Shown one piece after another: positions 49,691 to 61,074 of a stretch of DNA of 64,000 nucleotides. A program made the position numbers and the translations under genes. Source of the DNA: Thuidium tamariscinum (taxonomy: Eukaryota; Streptophyta; Bryopsida; Hypnales; Thuidiaceae); NCBI GenBank assembly GCA_947034885.2, contig OX344754.2, positions 12,073,501 through 12,137,500 on the forward strand, given 5' to 3'. Every line of letters starts with the position of its first letter. The stretch's first letter is position 1. The notes under the pieces were generated by a model. That model was not told the origin of the DNA and did no database searches. It worked only from the letters and a program-made list of their open reading frames with translations.

Positions 49691-52600
49691 CAGTCCATGA
49701 AGCAAATCCGCTCATTCTTTTTGAAATTATTATGAATTTTATAAGCCAAATAGTGCTTGGGAACCATATTCAATGTCTAGAGTCTTTTAATTTGAATCAT
49801 AGCCAAGACTATTTTCCTACTTAGTACTTCCCACACACTTTGAGACACTTTAGGACATGTATTATGACCTTATTGAACCCAACCTTGAAAATAAGTGAAA
49901 AATACATTCTAAGTTTTGGTTGGAAATCTATTCAAACTTTGGTTAGAAAAGAGATATATTCTTCAACTTTAATATATTAAGTCCATAGTTGGAAAAAACG
50001 TGGTTCTATTCTACATTGGTTTCCTTAACACTTGGTTTGGTTTCTTTAAGGACAAGAAAGCATTGTCCACATTGACAAAAAATTGACAAAAAAACTGTTC
50101 GAATTGACAAAAAATGATTGCGTTCCCTTATAGTGTAGCTTCCTAAATAAAAAATAATATCAAATTAGCATGATAAAAAATCTTGTGTCCTTTGATTTAT
50201 TACAACATGTATCTTTTTTTAATGATCCAAAAACCTTTCAAAAATCGTGACCTCTTACAATACAATTCTTTTCAAGTTTAGCTTTGGTTTGTTTTTTTGG
50301 TATTAGGAAAAAGACTTAACGGCTTTGCTTTCCATATAGTTATAATACGCAAATCCTTAAATTTCTTCAAACTTATATATTATTTTCATAGTGTATAAGC
50401 CTTTTCAGTCTCATGAATTCTAAAATTATTTGGAGTTCTCTAAACTAACTACAACACTAAAGTTTATGCTTGTTTTTTTGTTTTTTTTATTAATGAATAC
50501 AACTATGAGTTTACAAAACACTAATGACACTGGAATCCTCAATTTTTTTTTGACTTCTACATTTGTTTTATAATCCAAAATCCTTTTAGCTTGAATGAAT
50601 TTCTAAGTTAGAGGTCATTAGAGTACAAGTGTACAACACTAGGTTGAAGTTCACAATTGGTTTAGTTTTTGAAAAGAAACCAAAAAACATCATAAATAAT
50701 ATGCGGTAATGAATTTTAAAATTGATAGTTCTTCATTTTTTTTCATCTTTAAGGAATGTTTGAACAATCCCATGTAGGCTTTACCACTATAGTGTCAAGA
50801 ATTTAAAAATTAAAGATAATGATTAAAGTAAAGACGGGTTTTTTGTTTTGTTTTTAGAAAAGGATGGTAACCATTATAAATAAAAAAGAAAGGGGAATTG
50901 TAAAAGGGTTTTGGGTTTTGGATTCAAGTTTTAAATAATTTTAAGAAACCAAAATTCATTACAATATAAAAATCAGTGTTATTATCCCTATTTAATTTAA
51001 ACAGAAAAGTGCACATACAAAAAATGCACTTGCAAACAAGAGTAAATTTAAAGAATTCAGATTTTCTAGAAACATGAATTTCATGCTTATGTATTGTTTA
51101 TATAAAGGTTAATCTAAACCAAGCATTAGTTGTATCCTTGCCTAGGCTTTAATGAATTGAATGTAATTTATGAACTCATGAAATTGAAAAGAATTAAGTA
51201 AGGATTAGATCAAAAAACCTATAAATTTAGAAAAATGTAAGGATTTAGGTTTCATAACCATACAAATGTTTTCTTGAAAAAGGAAACTAAATGTCTAAAC
51301 CAAACATGAACTTTTTATTGATGCTATAATTACTTTAAAGAATTCAATTTTTAAAAGTGATGAAATTGAAAAGAGTTTTGGCATGAAAAAAATATCAAAG
51401 CTTGGAAAAATTCAAAAATTTAACTTTTATTATAACATAAACTTCATTGCTATTTTTTTATTTTAAAAATAAATCAAACCATGCATAAATTTTGACACTA
51501 TAGTATAAAGAATTTGACTTCAAAAATTCATGCAATTTAGGATAGCTTTGGATTATCATAAAAATGTTTTAGTTGGAAAAAAGTTAAAAGATTGAGTATG
51601 CTTATTTTTAAGAAAAAATTGGAAAGTGGAATGTTTTGATGAATCCTAAAAGTGTGAAATATTTAGAACTTTGGAGTTTAATTTGGCAAAACAATTTGTA
51701 TACCTATCCATGACTTTATAAAACATTGTCATGTTGTTGTGATTTGAGGCACAAACAATAATATTGATTAATGTTTTGCAATATAGTTTAGGAGAGACTA
51801 GACATTTGCTTTTCTAACTTCAATCTCATTGATTGTACAAATAAGAGAAGGTTGGTGTCTGTGAGAGGCTTGGATAAGCATACTTGAGATGTTCAGTGTT
51901 GGTGTTGAAGTACTTATCAATTGTGACATTGTTGCCTTGGCATTTTTGAAGCCTTACTTTTGACCGATTTTACATATAAATCAATACTTGAGTTTTTGAA
52001 CATTTGCTATATCTCTTGGAATGTCAATGTATCTGTGCTTTGCATTCTAGCAAGTGCACATTGTCTTGGGAAATAGACCTTGGAAAAGAGTCAAAAGACT
52101 AACAATCCAAACAAGTTGTTTAATCTCTGGAAAAAAATTACCAAAAAATTTATAGTTACAATTTTCAAAAAAAGACTTTTAGATTTCCAACTTGTAGCTC
52201 ACCCTAAAACCACTACAAGGTCATACACTGGCATTGTATACGGATAGATCATTATAAATGGAATTTTGATTTCTATCTTTAGAATTTAGACAAAGTAAGA
52301 ATTAGTTTTTCCCTTAAGGCCCCACAATTTACAAAACTCTTGACTATATGAATTTAGGGTCATTGTATAATAATTCAAGTTTTATATTCACAATTAAGGA
52401 GCTAGGGTAGACAACCAAAAATCACTTTTATGAAGAAAACCCAAAATTTGAAATTGGTTTTCCAAGATTCATGTCAATATCAAAAGTTTTACATCATTCC
52501 ATTTTGATCAATGAGTCAAAAGTTATGACATCATTCCATTTTGATCAATGAGTCAAAAGTTATGGATTCTCTCCTCTAAAATAAATTTTGTAGTCATTTA

Positions 52601-53050
52601 TTTAATTCCGTTTCCAATATTTTTTGAAAAAATTTGAATTATAAGATGTCAGTAGATTGTTTATTATTGTATCTAAATCATTTGGTTTGATATTTTTCAT
52701 TGCCTTAATAATAATTTTAGTAACTTAGATGTAAAGCACTCCAAATATACCAACAACCAAAAGCCTCAACATCCAATTTTGGTTTAGTAAATTAAATACA
52801 AAGCATTTAGTAGAAGTCCTTGCAACCCTTTTAATTTACAAAGAATTACACCAAATCTACACCATTTACATATGGGCAGTTACTCCGGTGTAAGTGTGTA
52901 ACCCCTTTGAGGATAAGTGTAATGGTGTACACATCAATGTAGTACATTCCTATAGTTGCAACCATTGCTAATGTTGATGTCTAGTCTCTAGTTTTCTTTA
53001 TATAAATCCCAAGACCCAAAATTTAATATTAAAATTTATTTATCATTTTC
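49691..53050. other. AT-rich intergenic DNA
   Basis: No gene is recognised. A short direct duplication, TCATTCCATTTTGATCAATG followed by AGTCAAAAGTTATG (52495-52528 and 52529-52562), is the clearest internal feature. Confidence 0.4.
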
Positions 53051-53845
53051 TGCAAAATGTTAGGCCTAGTGTGAATGCCTAAAATACTTTTCGTAATTTG
53101 TGCCACATGACATGTGCTGATCTGTTTTGGGGCCATAAATTCCATGTTTTGGCTCCAAATGACAAAAGATTTAGAGAGGTTTAGTGGTGGTTCTCTTCTA
53201 CATTCAATTTTCAAAACAAGTTGGTTACATGCTTGAAGATTTTCAAATCATTTGGAGTTGTCCACCATATAGGAAAAACAATGGTAAGTAGAGAAATTTA
53301 GAGAATGTTTAAAAATAATAAAATTGTTCAAAATTTACTTATCCAATTGAAAAATGTCAATTCCAATGGTTGCAATGTTGTAATTAGAAACATGTACCTA
53401 TTGTTTTTATTTTTTGCCAAAATATTAGAAATTGAGTGAAATAAAGGATTTTATAATTTATTCTAAAGTATTGAATTCATCCTAAACCACACCCCAAATA
53501 TCCTCATAACTTTTGACTCATTGATTCAAAAACATAGAATGATTCAAAGCCTTCCATGCTTATAGAAATCTAGAAAGCTAGTATTGAATTTTTAATTCTC
53601 AACAATGTCATTATTACCCTAAATCCTAAACTACCCAATTAAGAAATAAACAATATATCATGTAGTAACTTTTATACTATGTGGTGTAAAGTTATAAAAA
53701 TTGTTGGGCTTTAAGGATATTCCTTCACCATATGTTGTGTGAAAAATTTCAAAGATAAATATTAAAATCTCTAGTCACATGTATTTATTCCAAATTTGTA
53801 TGTTGCCAGAAATTGTAGTTTGGTCCTTTGGGGGTTAGACTAATC
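53051..53845. repeat. Chimeric decayed repeat
   Basis: The left part (about 53080-53165: 'gtgccacatgacatgtgctgat', 'ggctccaaatgac') resembles the GGGTCATTGCAAGAAAC-end family near its left end. The right part (about 53220-53845, ending TTTGGGGGTTAGAC) resembles the right half of the 14286-15494 family. This suggests insertion or recombination between two families. Confidence 0.5.
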
Positions 53846-54408
53846 TAAACGTCCAAATACCTATTTTCTTGGATTTTTCCATGCATTTCAAATGTATATA
53901 CATTAGACACATTTCTTACATCATTTTCATTTTACAATGAGGCAAAAGTTATGCAAAGTTCTTGTTTAGACGTAGTTATGAATCTTCTACATCAAAATAA
54001 ATTTTGAAGTTGTTTATTCAACTTCATATTCAACATTTAAAAAAAAAATAGAATTATAGGATGTATTACTATATCCAAACTATTTGCATCGATATTTGTT
54101 AATGTTGTAGTAAAATTTATAATAAAATATATGTAAACACAATTTGTTGGCCTCTGGTTCAAGCTATTGGCCTACTGCAGGTCTTCTAGAAGAAGTCATA
54201 ACTGATTTCTTTAAGTCTTGTCAAGATGGAGCAGTAGGTAAGCGGATAACACTTGTGGCGACTAAGAACACACATTTACAACAAAACTACATGCATTTAC
54301 ATGGGAAAAGTTACACTGGTGTAACTCCTTTGAAGAAAGGTGTAACGGTGTACCCGCGAATGCACTGCATTTCTGTGGTTGCGACCTATAGGTCAAATCA
54401 ACAAGTGT
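53846..54408. other. AT-rich intergenic DNA
   Basis: Sequence at 54288-54385 is a diverged copy of 52865-52960 (both contain 'catttacat', 'ggtgtaac' and 'ttgaag/ttgagg' blocks in the same order). No gene is supported. Confidence 0.4.
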
Positions 54409-55850
54409 GATACCAATCCAAAACCTACAACTTTGCTTTATATCAAAATTCCTAAATCGCCCATCTCCAAAAAGTCAACAAACGGGGCCTAGAGGTCAAA
54501 ACAACTATATCTCCTTATAAATGCCATATGTTAAGGTTTTTTTTTACTCCATTGTGTTTACAACCCGTTCAAATGGGGGGGGGGGGTAGGTACCATCTAA
54601 TCTCCAAAAATAATTCCTAAACCCTAGAATGTTAGCTACCCTAAAAGCCTCTTTTCAAATGCTCACAAGTTTCAATCCAAAATTCATTTGCAAAAACTAA
54701 CACCACCATTGGATTCACAATATCCACAAATAGGGGGGTAGGTTCATTCAAAACTTTGAAACATTTCAAAACAAAGGAAGTCGAGGCACCCTTAAAAAGT
54801 CCAAGTTGGTATATCTTACAAACAGTGATACTTTTAGGGTGGATTTTTTCGTAGTTGGATCCATGATACATGAAAATGGGGAGGTAGTCGAAATCCCAAC
54901 TCAAAAAAACAATGTCAAGTTTAAGGGGAATGCCCTTATAACCAATGGATAGACCATACCTTAAAATGGGGGGTTACGCCAAAAATTAACCCAAAAAAGT
55001 ATGTCAAAAAAGTGGGAAGACCCTTGTAACCCATTTTCACCTATTACCTATATATTGATATTTTCAAATACTTTTACAATCTCTATCAAGTCTTCTATCT
55101 TTGATATCACAAAAAAAAAATTAATTTTTGTAAAAAATATCATACTATAGATACATGTGAGGGCATTCTAAAATGGTAAGAAAATACCAATCGAACATCG
55201 TATGCAAAAGTTATGGATGGATGAAGTTCCTAATTAAACACCAAACTTCATCCATCCATAACTCATGCATACAAAGTCATATTAACAAGTGCCATACCAA
55301 TCCAAAATACCCATTCATAGACCTACAACATTGCTTTAAGTCAAAACTCCAAAATCAACCATCTCCAAAAAGTCAACTTTAAGGTCAAATGGGCCATATC
55401 TCCCAAAATAAGCCCACTCTAATGTATTGTTTTTACTCCATTGTGTTTACATCCCTTGAAAATGGTTGGGGAGGGGGGGTAGATACCCTAAACTCTTCTA
55501 TACCCTAAACCCTCGCAAAGATAGCAACCGTAATCTCCAAATTTCAAACCCTTATATCTCCCAACCTTTGACTTTTTTGACAAAACTAAGGCCACCATTG
55601 GATTCACAACACTCTTAAATAGGGAGTGGGTTTACTTGAAACCTCAAAATAATTTCAAATAAAGAAAGTCAATTCACTCCTAAAAAGTCAAACTTGTTAT
55701 ATCTCGCAATCGGTAATAGTGTAATGGTGGTTTTTTGCACCAATGGATAGACCATACGCTAAAATGGGAGGGGAGGGGGGTACGCTAAAAATTAGCCCCA
55801 AAAAAGTATGTCAAAAAAGTGGAAAGATCCTTGTAACCCTAACCCTAAAA
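54409..55850. repeat. Diverged tandem duplication with poly(G) run
   Basis: Two direct copies, about 54409-55290 and 55292-55850, share ordered blocks: ATACCAATCCAAAA, CATCTCCAAAAAGTCAAC, ACTCCATTGTGTTTACA, then GGATAGACCATAC and AAAGTATGTCAAAAAAGTGG. A run of 12 G (54575-54586) in the first copy corresponds to GGGGAGGGGGGG in the second. Confidence 0.65.
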
Positions 55851-55960
55851 TCGAATTTGATCTTCATGTATGTATGGCATCAAGGTTTTAGCAACCAATT
55901 TGAAAAAATCAGCCTCCAACCTAATTGGGGAAATCCAACTGCCTGGGAAGGTCTGGCTGG

Positions 55961-56120
55961 GCTTGATATGCCCAACTTGGGCTTTTGAATACCCTGTTGG
56001 CTTCTATATACCCTACCGAGCTTTTAAATATCTTGCTAGACTTTTGTATATCCTGCTAGGCTTCTATATACCGTGCCAGACTTTTGTATAACCAGCCGGG
56101 GCCTTTGAGCAACCTGTTGG
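55961..56120. repeat. 20-bp minisatellite, about eight units
   Basis: Units of almost exactly 20 bp, such as CTTTTGTATATCCTGCTAGG and CTTCTATATACCGTGCCAGA, follow each other without spacer. One unit is 19 bp. Confidence 0.8.
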
Positions 56121-59100
56121 AGCCTTCAGGCCAACTGCACAGATTGTTTGGGCCTTTGAACCAGCTAAACACCTAAACTAGGCCTCTGGTCCTTAAACAA
56201 ACTAGTTTTTGGATTCCAACCCTTGGTTCTTTCTTGCTACCTTTTGGGGGCCCCAATTGGAGCCCTTTTTAAACAAAAAAACAACACGGAAAATTCTTAG
56301 TGAGAACAAAGCTTCACTGTTTGGTTTTAAACCAAAAAATGGACAAAAAACTTATTCTAGCACCTAGTGAATTTAGTGATAGCTTCGCCATAATGGAGGT
56401 ATTAACCTTAAATTCTAGACAAATTGAGCAAGATTTTTGCTACAAAATTTGCCTAATGGATTTAGATCAACCACACAAATAGGACCACAATTCCCAACTC
56501 AAACATGAGGGGGATTCTCAATATACCAATCTAGGTTGTAAATCCCTATAAAGAGCCTAATCTTAAAGAATTATAGTGTCAACACTTGAAATAACAAATC
56601 CAACACTCACATGAGTAGTTAGCACAATTCTTAAACAATATGGAAACAAATACTTCAAAGAATCTCAATGAGTTTTGCAACACAAAGAATACTCCAAGAA
56701 GAACCAAATTAAAGCCATATACAAAGAAAAGTAGTAGGTTGGAAAACACCAACAAGAGATTGTGAAATGAAGATTGGTTTGTGCCTTTAAAGATGCTTAA
56801 GTCTTTGAAAGTGAAAAATGGGTTGCAAATGGAAATGATGGTAATGGTATGGTATAAAGTTGTGAAGTTGTTAAGATATGAAGATGTGTAATTGTGAGGA
56901 GAAGGGTAGTCTTTTTATATGTTTCCAAGGCCTCCTCCTCCCTCAATTTACTTGCTAATCTACTTAAAAAAAATCAAAATTAACCTCAGTCTAAAAATCT
57001 ACACTATTGTTGTGACTATTCTAACTTTTGGAGAAATGGTCCGATTGCCAAATGGAAAGCGCCATTACCTCCAAAAGACCCAAATTAATCTTTTGAAGAT
57101 CCCTAACCCTTACTTCCATAGCCTAATTGTGCTCAAAATCTAAAAACTACAAGCTAGTGAAAAGGGTAGAAAATCTAACTTTTGGAATTGATTTTTCACA
57201 TAAGTTTTGACTAGCTAGGATTATTAGGAAGGTCCAATAATGTAAGAAAAGAGTCCAAGTTCACTCAAATAAGAGATCGTATGCCTCTCGTGTGCTAGTC
57301 AATCCATAAAGTATTTGGTAAATCTTTAAAAAGTCGTTGCCGATGCCATTTCTAGTACTTGCTATAGTTGAAATGTCTTGGAATTTGGCAAGGCGCTTAT
57401 TTATGCTAAAATACTCTATCCTAATTTTTAGTGGGATTTTACCATTACCTTGGAATTTTCTATAAATTTCCGAGTGCCAGTAAAAGTAGTTGATTTCCCA
57501 TGGAGTCATTTTTGCAATTCAAAAAATTACCAAACTTTTAGAGGAACTTTTAGGAAGCCTCATAAATCCAAGTGCAAAGTTTTGCTAAAAATACACACTT
57601 TCTAACTAAAGTAGAATTTGAATACTAATGAAATTAATTCCTTTGGAGAAGAATCATTCTGTCACAAGGGAATCTTCACAATCCAGCTTCACCGATGTGC
57701 TCCGAGCTTGCTCTTATGCTAAAAATCCCATCTTTTCTTCCCGATCACAAATTGTCTTTGTCCATGGAATTCTTCCGATACTTGTGTGTGCCAATCCAAT
57801 TCCATCCAATTTTGTAATCAAAATGTATATAGGGAATCTCTCTATACAAAGTTCCAAAGTTCTTAATTGGCTTCCTCTTATGGCAGCAAAACCTGAGCAA
57901 GTCACGGCCATTCATGAAAAAATTCCGACAAGAGTCCATACTTAGTGCTTTTTGCACTAATTTACTTCCGGATTGTCATTTGCTTCAAAGTCCTTTCAAA
58001 CCACTAAACCAAATTCTAGCATTGAATAAACCCTAAAAACCTAGTCCTAAGGAGTTCTTAGAGCACTCCTGGACGCTTTAAAATAATTCCCTGTAGTTGT
58101 GGGGATTCTCTCAAACCTCCTACGAACACTTTTTTTAGTTGTTTTTTAGCCATTATGATCCTAAAGACAAGCAATAAGCAAAAAAAAAGAAAAATCGTAG
58201 GCCTAGGTGATGACTGCGGGAGTCACAAGCTTCTTTGCTTTATCAAGTCAAAGTACCAAGGCAATTTGGATTTTGCACTTCATTACTTTGTTGTTTTAGT
58301 CTAAATCGACAATGGTATGGCTACACAGTTTTTATCACTAGTGCAATAGCCAATGATGAGCAACCCTTTCTAGATTTATCCTTTAAAGGATCTAGAAATA
58401 AAACCAAAAGTAGCCAAATTGGCAGACTGTATACATCAATCCTATAGGATTGTAAAGCTTGTATGCCAATCTTATAGGATAGTAATTTCCTAAACCATTT
58501 TCATCATTTATCTCTCTGTTAATATTTTCAATGTTTTCTATGTAATCCATATATTAATTTCAATTTTGGAGACATATGGTCTCTATTGCAACAAGTTACT
58601 AGAATTTATTACTAGATTCTGTGGTACCAACAACTTTTTTAGGCATTTAATTTGGTGTCAACGCTCTTATAGTTGTTTTAAGATATTTGTCAGTTTCTAT
58701 GAGACATACTTCATGCTCTAGAGTCCAAAACATTAAGAAGTTCTTTGTTTTAAAAGTATGCCTGGTGTGCTTCCTTTGGTGAGGCCGAGGTGCACCAATA
58801 CAGTTACCAAGGGTTGCTATTTATGGGTGGAGGCGGGTAACTCTTAACCCTAAACTCTAAATCCTAAATCCTTTGTCAAATGCATAAAAACACATACTTA
58901 GATTTGTTCCAAATACTGTAAAAAGTTATATCAAAAGTGAATTGAGGGTAGAAGCTTCATTTTTGCTTGTTCCAATCACATTAGTATAAAAGTACAATAA
59001 AAAAGAAAGCAATAGGTGTTTTCTCTTACAATTATGTAGTTTTAAGAAGAATAAGAAGTGAATCAAAGAAATTGGCCCATGTTATTTAATTTATGTTTAT

Positions 59101-61074
59101 ACTTTTAAATATTACTTTAAATATTTTTTAAATTTAAAAGATCAACCTTCATATAAAGCATGGGATTTTGGTATTTAGATGAAGAAATGTAGAATCCTCC
59201 AATTATTTGGAAATTTTTAGTACTTTTTTTGGATGATTTGAATTTTAAAAGAATTCAAAATTTATAAATGCATTATAATTTACAAAATAAAATATTGAGG
59301 ATTGTGGGATTTTGGATTTAACAAACTCATTTGATTTTGACTCAAGTGATATTGTAGTCAAACCTTTGAAAGTACAAGATTATGTGACTTAGAAAAAAGT
59401 AAGGGAGACTTGAAGAAGTTGGCCTTCAATTTCTTTTCTTTTTATTTATTTACTTTTTAATACTTTTATTATTATTTTCTTAAAATTGTGATACAGTTTA
59501 GGTTATACTGGTATTCTAGAACTTTTAGTCTTTTTTTTCTACATTCTGATCCAATTACAAATTTGGTATTAGAATTTGTAATGATTATGACATCATTGTT
59601 GACATTACCCGGGCAGAGCATCCTTGAAACTCGCTTCAAAGCCCATTTAACAATAGAAGTAACAGTAGAAGTAGGTCAGAATTGACCAAAATGTACCACT
59701 AGACTCAAAACATCTAAAAGCTACTGAAGCCATTAAGAATTGAAATATGAAATAGACAAACTCAAACACAAGCAATAGACAGTCAAGGCAACAAGTATAA
59801 GGATTATTATGATCCAAGAAGTCTGCACAAGATCCAGGAGCTCAAACCAAAAAGTAACCCACTGTTGGCTTTGTTTTGTCGGCCTAAAAAACTAACAAAA
59901 TGGAAATGAACCATACAGAAATTCAAAACTCACATTTCCAAACCCTCAAGTCCGTCATCTTAATGCTCCATCTCAATTACCAAACCTCCATTTTCTTTTA
60001 ATGTAGCATCATGCTACAAAAGTAACAACAACGGCGACAAAAGCCTAGGAACAACACTGACCTACTTCAAAGATTGTAGCTAACAAAAATTGGCTACAAT
60101 GTCGCAATTAGCAACTACAATAACCGCAACTTGAGTTGAACCTTGGCATTTAGATTCTCACCTCAAGAACCTAACTTGTACACAAGCCCAAACTACGAAG
60201 ACAAATGAATATAAACAGTGTGAAATAAAACAACACCACCCACAACACAACCCTAGTGCCCACATCTAATCCAACTGTTGTGCATTATATGAATCCACCA
60301 AATAGATTACTAGCATCAACTTCAAGCTACCTCAATTGATTTCTGACAGTAGCTATGAGCTCAAAATTGAAAGAACGAAAAGAGAGATCAACACAACACA
60401 AGATTTGATAGCCACAGATCTTTTAATGCCAATGCAGCAGATAGATAATGCAGATAAATGCAGCAATGTTCGGTAAGTTGACCACATCTTTTAAGAGTCA
60501 TGTTTCTAATCAATGGTAATTTTCCTTTCATTCATTTGTCTTTGTCGCTCTTTGTTGCGACCTAGTAGGTCTTAAGTCGACCTTCACTTCATACTGCCAC
60601 ATCTTTCACACTTACTAGGGCTTTTAGCTCCTTATCCTTTACCTTGCATTTCGTAACGTCCTGATTCTAAAACTTGGTTGTCTCAAATGATTCCTTAGGC
60701 ACACACGACCACATGTTGTAATTCTCCATATCCAAAGCCTTGTCCAAGTCCTTCAACACCTGAATTTTGTAACCATGGTTGCCTTTACTGTACTGAAAGA
60801 ACTGCACCAAAGTACGAGCTCATCTCAATGCGGGAAATCAATCTGTTGCTTCAAATATTGAGGTGACCTCAAGCAGAAGCCAAGGTTTTTGTTTCTCCAA
60901 TAAAATCTGTGAAATCAGGTAGAAAACGCCAATACCAGTAGATGATAACTCAATCCACCAACTTACAATTTGAGTCATCTCCAACAAAAGATTGCCAATA
61001 CTGCTACCTCAAACTTAGAAGAGACAACAAAGAATGCAGTCTCTCGGGGAGCTTACCTCTCATACGAAAGTCAA
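56121..61074. other. AT-rich intergenic DNA, no supported gene
   Basis: Short open frames (for example around 57261-57509 and 57628-57957 on both strands) have no recognisable domain. Nothing resembles an RNA gene. The last few hundred bases probably hold the 3' UTR of the minus-strand kinase at 61075. Confidence 0.4.
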
